Assembly: GCF_002443155.1 (NCBI RefSeq)
Contig: NZ_CP023667.1
Span: 3,534,001-3,598,000, forward strand
Direction: 5' to 3'
DNA from: Alcaligenes faecalis
Lineage (GTDB): Bacteria; Pseudomonadota; Gammaproteobacteria; Burkholderiales; Burkholderiaceae_B
Length of the DNA: 64,000 nt
In this document: positions 28,432-38,320 of the stretch, in pieces
Layout of the letters: every line of letters begins with the position of its first letter
Position numbering within the stretch: position 1 is the stretch's first letter
Translations under genes and position numbers: made by a program
Notes under the pieces: generated by a model
Database searches by the model: none
What the model saw: only the letters and a program-made list of their open reading frames with translations
Told to the model about the DNA's origin: nothing

Positions 28432-29328
28432 TTAAGCCGCTGGCGCCAAAGCGACGCGCAGCTTCTTGAATGCCGCCACTTCAATCTGGCGAATACGCTC
28501 TGCCGACACGCCAAATTCGGCGGCCAGATCGTGCAAGGTGGCACCGCCATCGTCCTGCAACCAGCGGGCGCGCACAATGCGCTGCGAACGCTCGTCCAGC
28601 GTGTCGATCGCTTCTTCCAGGCCACTGCCTTCCAGCATGTCCTGGGCACGACGCTCCAGCACGCGTGTCGGTTCCTCGTGCCCTTCGTCGGACAGGTAGG
28701 AAATAGGCGCGAAGTTGTCATCGTCGTCGTTGGCCGGGGCTTCCAGGGCCATATCGTGACCGGACAGACGCACTTCCATCTCGCTGACGTCCTGTGGACG
28801 CACATCAAGTTCACGTGCAATCGCGTCTACCTGAGCCGTATCCAGCGTTTGTCCGTCCGGACGCATGCGGCGCAAATTGAAAAACAGTTTGCGTTGGGCC
28901 TTAGTCGTGGCCACTTTCACCATGCGCCAGTTGCGCACGACATATTCGTGGATCTCGGCCTTGATCCAATGCACGGCAAAGGACACCAGGCGCACCCCGC
29001 GATCGGGGTCAAAGCGTTTGACGGCCTTCATCAGGCCCACGTTACCTTCCTGAATCAGGTCGGCATGAGGCAAGCCGTAACCCAGGTACTGGCGGGCAAT
29101 GGAGACCACCAGACGCAGGTGCGACAAAATCAGTTCACGCGCAGCATCCAGGTCATCCTGGTCGCGCAGGCGTTGACCCAGCTCGGTCTCGCGTTCAGCG
29201 CTGAGCATGGGCAGGCGGTTAACAGCAGAAATATACGCTTCGATCGTCCCCAGTGCGCCTGGATTAGACACGGCGGCGACGAGTTCATTACCAGACGTCA
29301 GGGCCAAAGCGTTCGCTTGTTGTGTCAT
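28432..29328 (-). CDS. rpoH: Heat-shock sigma factor sigma-32
   Basis: 298 residues. Region 2 (HADLIQEGNVGLMKAVKRFDPDRGVRLVSFAVHWIKAEI) and region 4 (FGVSAERIRQIEVAAFKKL) are intact. The RpoH box QRKLFFNLR at residues 145-153 distinguishes it from other group 3 sigma factors and is linked to proteolytic control. AAGGA sits 7 bases before the ATG. Upstream lies a perfect CIRCE operator, so HrcA probably adds transcriptional control to the usual post-translational control of sigma-32. Confidence 0.97.
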   Translation of the reverse strand: MTQQANALALTSGNELVAAVSNPGALGTIEAYISAVNRLPMLSAERETELGQRLRDQDDLDAARELILSHLRLVVSIARQYLGYGLPHADLIQEGNVGLMKAVKRFDPDRGVRLVSFAVHWIKAEIHEYVVRNWRMVKVATTKAQRKLFFNLRRMRPDGQTLDTAQVDAIARELDVRPQDVSEMEVRLSGHDMALEAPANDDDDNFAPISYLSDEGHEEPTRVLERRAQDMLEGSGLEEAIDTLDERSQRIVRARWLQDDGGATLHDLAAEFGVSAERIRQIEVAAFKKLRVALAPAA

Positions 29329-29411
29329 GGAAAATCCTTCAAAGGTCAGCCGGCGAGAGCACTAAACCAGGCCCTCAAACCGCAGAAAACGTATTTCAAC
29401 AATCATTGAGT

Positions 29412-29438
29412 TTAGCACTCGATGGTCTGGAGTGCTAA
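29412..29438 (-). promoter_or_regulatory. CIRCE element (HrcA operator) upstream of rpoH
   Basis: TTAGCACTC-N9-GAGTGCTAA is a perfect match to the CIRCE consensus, 84 bases upstream of the rpoH ATG. HrcA binds CIRCE and represses chaperone genes until heat shock. Its location places rpoH in the HrcA regulon. Confidence 0.93.
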
Positions 29439-29617
29439 AAATTTCGAATACAGGAATAAGAGCGTCGCAGCAAGAAAAAGTTCACTACTTGGGGGAAAAC
29501 TGCTGCAAATCGGTGGGCAGAACGCCACAAACAGGCAAAAAAAAAACGTGGCTGCCTGAGAGTAACGCCTTCATGCCCACCTGAAAATAACAAAGTGCGA
29601 CCTTGTTTATCCAGCGA

Positions 29618-30511
29618 TCACAGTCGCTCGGCGTGGAAATTCAGATGGTCCTGAATGAAGGTCGAGATGAAGTAGTAGCCGTGGTCATAGCCATCGTGAC
29701 GGCGCAGGGTCAAAGGCTGTTTGGCCTGCTCGCACGCCTGCTCGAATACTTCCGGATACAGTTGTTCGGCCAGAAAACCGTCGCTCAAACCCTGATCCAC
29801 CAGAATACCGGCGGGATACGGTGTGCTGGCCTTGGCCATCAAGACGCTGGCGTCATGTTGTTCCCAAGCCTGGCGATCCTGACCCAGGTAGGCACCAAAT
29901 GCTTTTTCGCCCCAGGGGCAGCGGGTTGGCGCAGCAATAGGCGCAAAGGCCGACACGGAGCGGTACTTGCCAGGATGGCGCAGAGCCAGCGTCAAGGCAC
30001 CATGGCCGCCCATGGAATGACCAAAAATACCCACACGGCTGGCGTCGCCGGGCAGGATGGTCGTGACCAGATCAAACAGCTCCTGGGTCACATAGCTTTC
30101 CATGCGGTAATTCTTGTTCCAGCCAGGCTCAGTGGCATCCAGATAGAAACCGGCGCCAGTTCCCAGATCCCAGCCCTCCTCCTCCCCGTCCACACCCGCG
30201 CCACGCGGGCTGGTATCGGGAGTGACCAGCATGATGCCGTGCTCGGCAGCGTAGCGCTGGGCACCGGCCTTGATCATGAAGGTTTCTTCCGTGCAGGTCA
30301 GCCCTGCCAGGAAAAACAGCACAGGCACACGGCCTTGCCCGATGGCCTCTGCCAGACTGGCGGCCCCTTTTTGGGCGCTAGCCTGTAGTTGCGGCGGCAT
30401 ATACACAGAAAAACGCATGGGCAGGCCAATTGTCTGCGAAGCGTGTTGGTAGTAGCGCTGCCAACCATTAAAACAGCGGTGTTCGTTGAGCAGTTCCAGT
30501 GTCTGAGTCAT
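29618..30511 (-). CDS. fghA: S-formylglutathione hydrolase
   Basis: 297 residues, an esterase-D type alpha/beta hydrolase. The nucleophile elbow is GHSMGGHGALTLALRHPGKYRS near residue 150, and the conserved segment FLAGLTCTEETFMIKAGAQRYAAEHG is typical. It cleaves S-formylglutathione to formate and glutathione, completing formaldehyde detoxification. It lies 127 bp downstream of the glutathione-dependent dehydrogenase on the same strand. Confidence 0.95.
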   Translation of the reverse strand: MTQTLELLNEHRCFNGWQRYYQHASQTIGLPMRFSVYMPPQLQASAQKGAASLAEAIGQGRVPVLFFLAGLTCTEETFMIKAGAQRYAAEHGIMLVTPDTSPRGAGVDGEEEGWDLGTGAGFYLDATEPGWNKNYRMESYVTQELFDLVTTILPGDASRVGIFGHSMGGHGALTLALRHPGKYRSVSAFAPIAAPTRCPWGEKAFGAYLGQDRQAWEQHDASVLMAKASTPYPAGILVDQGLSDGFLAEQLYPEVFEQACEQAKQPLTLRRHDGYDHGYYFISTFIQDHLNFHAERL

Positions 30512-30637
30512 AGCCCCCTCTTGTTCTCAATTGCAGATCCGGCCCACATCCTGTGTCACGCCCAAGGGCGGCCACGGACTCTGGAACCGGGATAAAGGGT
30601 GCAGGCGGCTGCCTGCGCCCTCCTCAAGCGACGTCTA

Positions 30638-31744
30638 TCAGTACATCACCACCGAACGGATGGATTTACCGGCATTCATCAGGTCAAAGCCTTCGTTGAT
30701 GCGCTCCAGCGGCAAGGTGTGGGTGATCAGATCGTCGATATTGATCTTGCCATCCATGTACCAGTCCACAATCGTGGGCACGTCGGTACGGCCACGGGCG
30801 CCACCAAAAGCGGAGCCCTTCCATTCACGGCCTGTGACCAGTTGGAACGGACGGGTGGAGATTTCAGCACCGGCCTCGGCCACACCAATAATGATGGACT
30901 GGCCCCAACCGCGGTGGCAGCACTCCAGCGCCTGACGCATCACCTTGGTGTTGCCGATACATTCAAAGGAGTAATCCGCGCCGCCGTCTGTCAGTTGAAT
31001 GATGTGGTCCACCACGTTTTCAACCTCGTTGGGGTTCACGAAATCGGTCATGCCGAACTGGCGAGCCATGGCTTCGCGCTCGGGGTTGATGTCCACGCCA
31101 ATGATCTTGCCAGCGCCGACCATCTTGGCGCCCTGTATCACGTTCAGGCCAATACCGCCCAAACCGAAGACCACCACATTGGCACCCGCTTCCACTTTCG
31201 CGGTGAACAGCACAGCACCCAAGCCTGTGGTCACGCCACAGCCGATGTAGCACACCTTGTCGAAAGGTGCGTCGCTACGAATCTTGGCCAAGGCAATTTC
31301 TGGCACCACGATATGGTTGGCAAAAGTCGATGTGCCCATGTAATGGTGCACAGGCTTGCCACCAATGGAGAAGCGCGAGGTGCCATCGGGCATCAGGCCC
31401 TTGCCCTGGGTAGAGCGAATGGCGGTACACAGGTTGGTCTTGCGCGACAGGCAGGATTTGCACTGACGGCACTCGGGTGTGTACAGAGGGATCACGTGAT
31501 CGCCGGGACGCAGGCTGGTCACGCCAGCGCCCACATCCAGCACCACGCCTGCACCTTCATGGCCCAGAATCGCTGGGAACAAACCTTCTGGATCCGCGCC
31601 AGACAGAGTGTAGTAATCGGTATGGCAAATGCCCGTCGCCTTGATCTCGACCAGCACTTCGCCCGCTTTGGGACCTGCCAGATCGACCTCTTCAATCGTT
31701 AGCGGTGCGCCCGCTTTCCAGGCAACAGCTGCACGTGTTTTCAT
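30638..31744 (-). CDS. adhC: S-(hydroxymethyl)glutathione dehydrogenase (class III ADH)
   Basis: 368 residues from MKTRAAVAW, preceded by GGAGGG. It is a zinc-dependent medium-chain dehydrogenase: catalytic zinc ligands in [14 protein letters not shown] and GHEGAGVV, structural-zinc cysteines [15 protein letters not shown], and the NAD-binding glycines [19 protein letters not shown]. The catalytic Cys lies in [13 protein letters not shown]. It oxidises the formaldehyde-glutathione adduct to S-formylglutathione, the substrate of the next gene. No FrmR repressor gene is adjacent. Confidence 0.95.
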   Translation of the reverse strand: MKTRAAVAWKAGAPLTIEEVDLAGPKAGEVLVEIKATGICHTDYYTLSGADPEGLFPAILGHEGAGVVLDVGAGVTSLRPGDHVIPLYTPECRQCKSCLSRKTNLCTAIRSTQGKGLMPDGTSRFSIGGKPVHHYMGTSTFANHIVVPEIALAKIRSDAPFDKVCYIGCGVTTGLGAVLFTAKVEAGANVVVFGLGGIGLNVIQGAKMVGAGKIIGVDINPEREAMARQFGMTDFVNPNEVENVVDHIIQLTDGGADYSFECIGNTKVMRQALECCHRGWGQSIIIGVAEAGAEISTRPFQLVTGREWKGSAFGGARGRTDVPTIVDWYMDGKINIDDLITHTLPLERINEGFDLMNAGKSIRSVVMY

Positions 31745-31834
31745 GTGGTCCACCCTCCGGATAAAAGTAATTATGGTTACGGCAAACTCGGTCCTTCGGG
31801 ACCAAACTCTTAAAGTATAGAGAGTATTTTATAA

Positions 31835-31857
31835 GGTGCTGCCCGGCTGGCGGCACC
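31835..31857 (-). terminator. Stem-loop downstream of clsB
   Basis: GGTGCTGCC/GGCGGCACC (one T-G wobble) with a 5-base loop, about 40 bases past the clsB stop. On the minus strand it is followed by TTATAAAATACT rather than a pure T-run, so termination is likely but weak. Confidence 0.5.
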
Positions 31858-31896
31858 TTGTATGGGTAAAGACCCGCACAACGTACAGGATTGTCC

Positions 31897-33138
31897 TCAA
31901 TACAAGGACGATTTACCCGTCAGTAGCACGCCCAGGCGCAACATACCATAGGCCAGGTAATCGACCAGCCGGCTGAATACACCCAGACGCTGATACTGCT
32001 CCGGGTAGACTCGCGCGGCATTGTGCTCGATCTCGTACTCCAGCCTGGCCTGCAAGTTCTGGGTAAACGGCTGATCCTGAATCAGTACATTGGCCTCACG
32101 CGCCAGGAGCAGGCTGAACGGATCCAGATTGGACGAACCCACCATGGAATAGTCATCAATGACGGCCACTTTGGCGTGCAAATAGCTGGCCTTGTACTCG
32201 TACAGCTCGATGCCATGATCCAGCAGTTGTCCATACATGAATCTACAGGCCCGATATTGCAGGAAGTATTCAGCATGGCCTTGCAGCAACAAGCGCACCC
32301 GCACGCCCCGTTCCGCGGCCTGTTCAATACGACGGCGCAAGGTGCGCCCCGGAAAGAAATAGGCATTGGCCAAAATGACCTGCTCCTTTGCCTTGCACAG
32401 CAGCTGCAAGTAGGCCTGCTCAATTTGCTGACGATGGCGCACATTATCCCGCAGCAGCAAACTGGCCCGTATGCCTTCAAAAACCTGGCCGGCCTGCTCT
32501 GCCTTCTTGCGTTCCTGACGGCGCTTGCGCCATTCACGCCATAAGGTAAAACGCTGGGTGAAGCTGTCCCAATCCTTGCGTCTGCGCCAGGCCATACGCA
32601 GCCATAAAGCCTGCTGAGCCCGCACCATGTCATCCACAATCGGCCCTTCGCAACGCACGGCAAAATCAAAACGCGGCCTGCCCTCGCCATTGATCAAGGG
32701 CACATCATCAAAGTCATCCAGAATATTGATGCCACCGACAAAGCCAATGCGCTCATCGACCACCAGCATTTTCCGGTGCAGCCTGCGCAGGCGTCGCAAA
32801 GACAAGCGCGGTTCGCGCCAGCCTTGGGGCTTGGGGCGATAAATCCGGTAGCGGGCACGCATGGCCTTTAGCTGTTCGGCAATCTGCAAGGCATGCACAT
32901 CACTGCCAAAACCATCAATCACCACGCGGACGCGCACACCCCGCTCGCAGGCCCGACGCAAGGCATCCAGGACACTATTGCCGCTGTCATCCAGGTTGAA
33001 AATGTAGGTTTCCAGGTGCAGGCGCTTTTTGGCCTGGTCGATCGCCTTGCAAATAGCCGGAAAAAATTCCTGGCCGTTTTGCAGCAAGGTGATCTGATTA
33101 CCTTCGTGCCAAAGTGGATCGCGCTTCAGACTCGGCAT
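31897..33138 (-). CDS. clsB: Cardiolipin synthase B (phospholipase D family)
   Basis: 413 residues, the length of E. coli ClsB. Two HKD motifs are intact: LHRKMLVVDERIGFVGGIN (His121, Lys123, Asp128) and YLHAKVAVIDDYSMVGSSNLD near residue 325. It has no N-terminal membrane helices, which separates it from ClsA. It condenses phosphatidylglycerol or related lipids into cardiolipin. The upstream gene is YbhP-like, the same pairing as ybhP-clsB in E. coli. Confidence 0.92.
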   Translation of the reverse strand: MPSLKRDPLWHEGNQITLLQNGQEFFPAICKAIDQAKKRLHLETYIFNLDDSGNSVLDALRRACERGVRVRVVIDGFGSDVHALQIAEQLKAMRARYRIYRPKPQGWREPRLSLRRLRRLHRKMLVVDERIGFVGGINILDDFDDVPLINGEGRPRFDFAVRCEGPIVDDMVRAQQALWLRMAWRRRKDWDSFTQRFTLWREWRKRRQERKKAEQAGQVFEGIRASLLLRDNVRHRQQIEQAYLQLLCKAKEQVILANAYFFPGRTLRRRIEQAAERGVRVRLLLQGHAEYFLQYRACRFMYGQLLDHGIELYEYKASYLHAKVAVIDDYSMVGSSNLDPFSLLLAREANVLIQDQPFTQNLQARLEYEIEHNAARVYPEQYQRLGVFSRLVDYLAYGMLRLGVLLTGKSSLY

Positions 33139-33178
33139 GCTTGCTAGGCCTATGCGTTAGGAAACCACTGAATGCCCT

Positions 33179-34030
33179 TTAAGGCAGCTCCAGCTCGGTC
33201 AGGATGGGGGCGTGGTCGGACAATTGCTTCCAGGGCTCACCCACCAGCACACGGGCATTACGCACCGCAAAACCACGCTGATAGACACGATCCAGACGTA
33301 GCCAGGGGAAGGCGGCGGGGAAGGTGCGGGGAGGTGGCGTCATGCGGGCGGCACCATTCACGCCCAGCTGAATGCCTTGATCCGGCACGACCAGCCCGCT
33401 TTTGCGCATGGTGCGCAGCCATTTGATGGGCTGACGCAAACGGAAGCGGTTATCGGCCTGACCACGAGGCGAGAAGGAAAACACTTCATACAGATTCAAT
33501 TGCTGCACAAAGATAGGCGCCAGGCGGTTATTCCAGTCGTTGAAGTCGCCCGCGATCAGCAAAGGTTCGTCCGCAGGGACAATGCGCTTGATGCGATCGA
33601 GCAGGGCCTGAACCTGACGCACCCGACCACTGTTGAACAGCCCCAGGTGCACCACAATGCAATGCACCGGACGGCCGCCAACATCCACAACCGCATGAAG
33701 CAAACCGCGCTGTTCCATGCGATGGTCGGAGATGTCCTGGTTTTCGTACTGCAAAATGGGAAAGCGCGACAACAAGGCGTTGCCATGGTCCGTATGGGGA
33801 CGCACCACGTTGCAGCCGTAAGCCGTATTCATGCGCAAGGCAGCAGCCAGCGATTCGTGCTGGGCGTCCAGGCTGCTTTGCAGCTGGTTACGCCCTTGCA
33901 CTTCCTGCAAAAACAACAAGTCGGGAGACAGCCCGTAAAGCCCCAGACGCAGATCCGCCAAAGACTCCCGTTTGCCCGAAGCCGAGCGGCCCTTGTGAAT
34001 GTTGTAGCTAACTACCCGAATCACTGACAC
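33179..34030 (-). CDS. Endonuclease/exonuclease/phosphatase-fold protein, YbhP-like
   Basis: 283 residues from a GTG (MSVIRVVSYNIHKGRS). EEP-fold motifs are present: YNIHKG, the metal-binding E in LFLQEVQGRN, IAGDFNDWN, and the terminal SDHAPILTELEL. YbhP relatives probably hydrolyse phosphodiesters and accompany clsB. It starts 18 bp after aspS and so belongs to the fmdB-DUF502-aspS-clsB transcription unit. Confidence 0.88.
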   Translation of the reverse strand: MSVIRVVSYNIHKGRSASGKRESLADLRLGLYGLSPDLLFLQEVQGRNQLQSSLDAQHESLAAALRMNTAYGCNVVRPHTDHGNALLSRFPILQYENQDISDHRMEQRGLLHAVVDVGGRPVHCIVVHLGLFNSGRVRQVQALLDRIKRIVPADEPLLIAGDFNDWNNRLAPIFVQQLNLYEVFSFSPRGQADNRFRLRQPIKWLRTMRKSGLVVPDQGIQLGVNGAARMTPPPRTFPAAFPWLRLDRVYQRGFAVRNARVLVGEPWKQLSDHAPILTELELP

Positions 34031-34048
34031 GCCGTCCCCCCATCTGAC

Positions 34049-35836
34049 TTACTTGTTTTCAACAGCCCGCAGACGAATATGCAACTCGCGCAGTTGCTGC
34101 TCGTCCACAGCCGATGGGGCCTGGGTCAGCAAGCACTGAGCACGTTGTGTCTTGGGGAAAGCAATCACGTCACGGATCGAATCGGCACCAGCCATCAAGG
34201 TGACCAGACGATCCAGACCCATGGCCAGACCACCGTGTGGAGGCGCACCGTATTGCAGCGCATCCAGCAGGAAGCCGAACTTCAGTTGTGCTTCTTCAGG
34301 ACCGATATTCAAGGCATTGAACACTTTGCTCTGAACGTCGGCACGGTGGATACGGACCGAACCGCCACCCACTTCCCAACCGTTCAGCACCATGTCGTAG
34401 GCCTTGGCAAAGGCCTTGCCGGGATCGGTTTCCAGCAGGTCTTCGTGGCCGTCCTTGGGGCTGGTGAAGGGGTGGTGAGCAGCAAAGTAGCGGTTTTCGC
34501 CCTCGTCGTATTCGAACATGGGGAAGTCCACCACCCACAGAGGCTTCCAGCCGTCTTCGGCCAGACCGTTGGCCTTGCCAAATTCGCTGTGACCGATCTT
34601 GATACGCAGGGCACCAATCGCGTCGTTCACGATCTTGGCCTTGTCAGCACCAAAGAAGATCAGGTCGCCGTTCTGGGCGCCCGTGCGCTCCATCACCTGC
34701 TTCAGAACCTCAACGTTGATGTTCTTGACGATAGGCGACTGCAGGCCTTCAGGGATCGAGGTCACATCGTTGACCTTGATATAAGCCAGGCCCTTGGCAC
34801 CGTAGATACCGACGAACTTGGTGTAGGCGTCGATTTCGCTGCGGGGCATGGCGCCACCACCAGGAATGCGCAAGGCAACCACACGGCAGGATGGGTCGTT
34901 GGCCGGTGCAGAGAAGACCTTGAAGTCCACTTCACGCATCAGGTCAGCCACGTCCACGAACTCCAGCTTGACGCGCAGGTCAGGCTTGTCCGAACCGTAG
35001 CGCTGCATGGCTTCAGTCCAGCTCATGGTGGGGAACTTGGGCAGTTCCACGTTTTGCACAGTACGGAAAATGTGCGTGACCATGCCTTCAAAAATATCGC
35101 GAATCTGCTCTTCGTTCAGGAAGGAGGTTTCGCAGTCGATCTGGGTAAATTCAGGCTGGCGGTCAGCACGCAAGTCTTCGTCGCGGAAGCACTTGGTGAT
35201 CTGGTAGTAGCGGTCAAAGCCCGACACCATCAGCATTTGCTTGAACAGCTGGGGCGACTGGGGCAGTGCAAAGAATTCGCCTGCGTTCACACGCGAGGGA
35301 ACCAGATAGTCGCGAGCGCCTTCAGGGGTGCTCTTGGTCAACATGGGGGTTTCAATATCGATGAAACCCAGGTCGTCCAGGTAGCGACGGGACTGCATGG
35401 CCACTTTGTAGCGCAGCATCAGGTTGTTCTGCATCTGTGGACGGCGCAAATCCAGCACACGGTGCGTCAGACGCGTGGTTTCGGACAGATTGTCATCATC
35501 CAGCTGGAAAGCAGGCGTGACCGAAGCGTTCAGGATTTCGATCTCGTCGCAAACGATTTCAATCTCGCCCGAGCGCAGATCAGGATTGACCGTGCCTTCA
35601 GGACGAGCCTGAACGCGGCCGGTAATGCGCAGGCAGTACTCATTACGGATACGTTCGGCCACTTCAAAGGCCTGCACGTTGTCAGGGTTGACGACAACCT
35701 GCGCCAGACCCTCACGGTCGCGCAGATCAATGAAAATCACACCCCCGTGGTCGCGGCGACGATGTACCCAGCCAAACAAATTGACCGTCTGGCCCAGGTA
35801 TTCTTTGGAAACCTCGCCGGTATAACACGTACGCAT
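34049..35836 (-). CDS. aspS: Aspartyl-tRNA synthetase
   Basis: 595 residues, bacterial-type class II synthetase. It has the N-terminal OB-fold anticodon domain ([26 protein letters not shown]), motif 2 ([18 protein letters not shown]), the GAD insertion domain (about 290-420), and motif 3 ([28 protein letters not shown]). It charges tRNA-Asp. Many betaproteobacterial enzymes also charge tRNA-Asn, which the sequence alone cannot settle. Third gene in the fmdB-DUF502-aspS order. Confidence 0.97.
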   Translation of the reverse strand: MRTCYTGEVSKEYLGQTVNLFGWVHRRRDHGGVIFIDLRDREGLAQVVVNPDNVQAFEVAERIRNEYCLRITGRVQARPEGTVNPDLRSGEIEIVCDEIEILNASVTPAFQLDDDNLSETTRLTHRVLDLRRPQMQNNLMLRYKVAMQSRRYLDDLGFIDIETPMLTKSTPEGARDYLVPSRVNAGEFFALPQSPQLFKQMLMVSGFDRYYQITKCFRDEDLRADRQPEFTQIDCETSFLNEEQIRDIFEGMVTHIFRTVQNVELPKFPTMSWTEAMQRYGSDKPDLRVKLEFVDVADLMREVDFKVFSAPANDPSCRVVALRIPGGGAMPRSEIDAYTKFVGIYGAKGLAYIKVNDVTSIPEGLQSPIVKNINVEVLKQVMERTGAQNGDLIFFGADKAKIVNDAIGALRIKIGHSEFGKANGLAEDGWKPLWVVDFPMFEYDEGENRYFAAHHPFTSPKDGHEDLLETDPGKAFAKAYDMVLNGWEVGGGSVRIHRADVQSKVFNALNIGPEEAQLKFGFLLDALQYGAPPHGGLAMGLDRLVTLMAGADSIRDVIAFPKTQRAQCLLTQAPSAVDEQQLRELHIRLRAVENK

Positions 35837-35878
35837 CTAGGATGACTCCGAAATAGTAAAAACTGCAAATTGGAAAAT

Positions 35879-36538
35879 TCAGGTTCCAGCCAAGGGGGGT
35901 GTCCCTTCAGGACCCTCCGGCTGGTCAGAAACAGGGGGCAAAGCGATCGGCTCGGTAGGGCTGACCACTCCCATGGATACGATGTATTTAAGCGCCGCAT
36001 CCACTGTCATGTCGAGCTTGTGTACATCCGCCCGAGGCATCATCAGGAAAAAACCGGAAGTCGGGTTGGGCGTGGTGGGCACATAGACGCTGACAAAGTC
36101 CTCGCCCAGTATCTGCGCCACTTGTCCGCCCGGCGTACCGGTCAAAAAGGCAATGGTCCAGGAACCCGCTCTGGGATACTGCACCAGAACGGCCTCGCGA
36201 AACGCCTGACCATCGGGTGCCAGCACCGTATCACTGACTTGCTTGACGGAATTATAAATGGAACGCACCAAAGGAATACGCCCAAGTAGCAATTCCCAAC
36301 GATCCACAACGGCACGGCCCAGGTAATTGGCCGCCAGCAAACCCGTACCAAACAAGACTGCCAGCACCAGCACAATTCTAAAGCCGGGAATCCGCAGGCC
36401 GAACAGGGCCTGCGAAGACAGAAACTCCGGCACGACGCTCTCCAGCGTTTCGATCAACAAGGTCAGCACCCAGACGGTGATGACCAAGGGCACCCAAATG
36501 AGCAGGCCAGTGACGAAATAACGCTTGAAGGGGCGCAT
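35879..36538 (-). CDS. DUF502 family membrane protein
   Basis: 219 residues with two hydrophobic segments (about 8-30, YFVTGLLIWVPLVITVWVLTLLI; about 55-80). A cytosolic domain bears the family pattern PLVRSIYNSVKQVSDTVL and VYVPTTPNPTSGFFLMMPRADV. Its function is unknown. It is consistently found between fmdB and aspS in betaproteobacteria. 11 bp after the FmdB gene and 42 bp before aspS. Confidence 0.9.
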   Translation of the reverse strand: MRPFKRYFVTGLLIWVPLVITVWVLTLLIETLESVVPEFLSSQALFGLRIPGFRIVLVLAVLFGTGLLAANYLGRAVVDRWELLLGRIPLVRSIYNSVKQVSDTVLAPDGQAFREAVLVQYPRAGSWTIAFLTGTPGGQVAQILGEDFVSVYVPTTPNPTSGFFLMMPRADVHKLDMTVDAALKYIVSMGVVSPTEPIALPPVSDQPEGPEGTPPLAGT

Positions 36539-36549
36539 AGGGAATGGTG

Positions 36550-36813
36550 TTAGCTGGACGATGAGGAAGAAGGTGTCGTCGAAGCAGCGGGTGTGGACGT
36601 AGAGCCACTATCCGCCGGCTTGCTGCCACCCTGGTTACGAAAATCCGTTACATACCAGCCCGTACCCTTGAGCTGAAAGCCAGCCGCCGTAACCTGTTTG
36701 GTAAAGGTAGGCTGATTACATTCTGGGCAGACCTCCAAAACGGGGTCCGACATTTTTTGCAGCACATCTTTTTCGTATTGGCACGAGCTGCATTTATACG
36801 CATAGATAGGCAC
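36550..36813 (-). CDS. FmdB-family zinc ribbon protein
   Basis: 87 residues. An N-terminal zinc ribbon (MPIYAYKCSSCQYEKDVLQKMSDPVLEVCPECNQ, two C-x2-C pairs at about 9/12 and 29/32) is followed by a Ser/Thr-rich tail. Family members are putative regulators with unclear targets. First gene of the aspS operon. Confidence 0.92.
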   Translation of the reverse strand: MPIYAYKCSSCQYEKDVLQKMSDPVLEVCPECNQPTFTKQVTAAGFQLKGTGWYVTDFRNQGGSKPADSGSTSTPAASTTPSSSSSS

Positions 36814-37017
36814 GACTCATCCTAACAAAAAGCCGAAACAAACTTCGAGAGACAAATAAGTAGGGTCGATACCAGCAAATTTCAAGCTGGGGACCCGCTC
36901 AAACAGAACCCGCAAAGAGTGCCCAGGGGCACTTCTGCCGTGATTTTAGCCCTTTTGGCGTTCAATCGCACTGAACTTTGCCTCAGCCAGACGGGCCGCG
37001 CCAGGCGGCCATCCGGA

Positions 37018-38277
37018 TCAAATCAAAAATAGGCAGGCGGCAATCAGGGTCGGGACAGCCGCACTGATCAGCAAACGCAGGGGCGAAATAGCCCCGTCCG
37101 GGAAGCTGCCCTTCAAAATGGAGAAACCCGCCGGATTAGGCGCGTTGGCAATGACGGTCAAGCCACCACCCGTTACCGCACCGGCCACCAGCATGTAGCG
37201 CCAGATATCCGAGGTGCCTTCAACCAGAGAGCCCAGATAGGTCAGGGCAGCATTGTCGGTCACGGCGGTCAACGCCGTTGCGCCCCAGAACAGCACGGTG
37301 GGCGACAAGCCGCCCAGCAGATCCTGCAACCACCACTTTTGCAAACCGCCCAACACCACCAAGCCAGCCAGGAAGAAACCCACCATCAGGCCCTCGCGCA
37401 CCAGCAAGGGGTTCTGGTAATGCTTATAGGAGTGGGCGTAGCCAATGAACAGCATCAGCAAAGCCATGAACACAATGGGGTGATGCGCACCAAGCACAAT
37501 CGCCACCAGGAAAGCCACGTGAATGGCCATGACGGTAATGGGCACCGAACGCTGGGTCTGGCCAGACTCGGGCATGCCCTGCCCCATTTCCAGCAAGGCC
37601 TTACGGCAAACCAGAGTCACCAAGGTGGCATTGATCAGTACGGCCAGAACGGCGCGCCAACCAAAATGCGTTGCCATAAAGGAAGTATCCCAGCCAAAGG
37701 TGCTGGCCACCATCAGAACGGGAGGTGCGGCATAGGCCGTCAGCACACCACCGATGGAGACGTTCACAAACAGCACGCCCACCGTCAAATACTTGAAACC
37801 GGCATGGCCCTGGTGACGGAAATAGGCTTTGTGCAGCAGCAGCGCCGCCAAAGTCATGGCTGCAGGCTCGGTAATCAGGGAGCCCGCCAAAGGCACCACG
37901 GAAATTGTGATGAAGTAGGTGGAAATCTTGTCCGACATGGGCAGCGCACGTGCCAGCACCGACACCGTCTTGTTCACCAACTCCAGAATCGGGCGGCTGG
38001 CGGCAACCACCATAATGGCAAACACAAACATGGGCTCGGTGAAGTTGCGGCCTTCCAGATACTCGATGGCCGACTGCAAATCCACAAAGACGGCCATATA
38101 GGCCACCAGCACACAGGCCCAGACGCCAAATACGGCCTCGACCTCGGACAACATATGCCACAAGCCGGCATGATTGCCGCCCTTGTTGGCCAGGCGCGCA
38201 AACACCGGGACCGAGAAGGTGTGGACGATGGCAATGGCAAAGAGCGCCGTTGCAACATATTCAAGAGGAGAGGCCAT
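37018..38277 (-). CDS. Putative Na+/H+ antiporter, ion-transporter superfamily
   Basis: 419 residues with about 11-12 hydrophobic helices. The pattern ITEPAAMTLAALLL and NVSIGGVLTAYAAPPVLMVASTFGWD, and the repeat TDNAALTYLGSLVEG, are typical of arsenite-permease-like/NhaD-type antiporters. It likely exchanges Na+ for H+ at the inner membrane, but substrate is not proven by sequence. It is 43 bp upstream of ubiA's stop and on the same strand, though functional linkage is not evident. Confidence 0.78.
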   Translation of the reverse strand: MASPLEYVATALFAIAIVHTFSVPVFARLANKGGNHAGLWHMLSEVEAVFGVWACVLVAYMAVFVDLQSAIEYLEGRNFTEPMFVFAIMVVAASRPILELVNKTVSVLARALPMSDKISTYFITISVVPLAGSLITEPAAMTLAALLLHKAYFRHQGHAGFKYLTVGVLFVNVSIGGVLTAYAAPPVLMVASTFGWDTSFMATHFGWRAVLAVLINATLVTLVCRKALLEMGQGMPESGQTQRSVPITVMAIHVAFLVAIVLGAHHPIVFMALLMLFIGYAHSYKHYQNPLLVREGLMVGFFLAGLVVLGGLQKWWLQDLLGGLSPTVLFWGATALTAVTDNAALTYLGSLVEGTSDIWRYMLVAGAVTGGGLTVIANAPNPAGFSILKGSFPDGAISPLRLLISAAVPTLIAACLFLI

Positions 38278-38320
38278 TCTTCAAACCTTTAAAGCTTTAG
38301 GTAAATTGCTTGAACGCGTT

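Noticed and set aside
36814..37017. RNA gene or riboswitch upstream of fmdB
   Set aside because: No tRNA-like folding arms or conserved core; only a GC-rich imperfect hairpin without a T-run near 37000.
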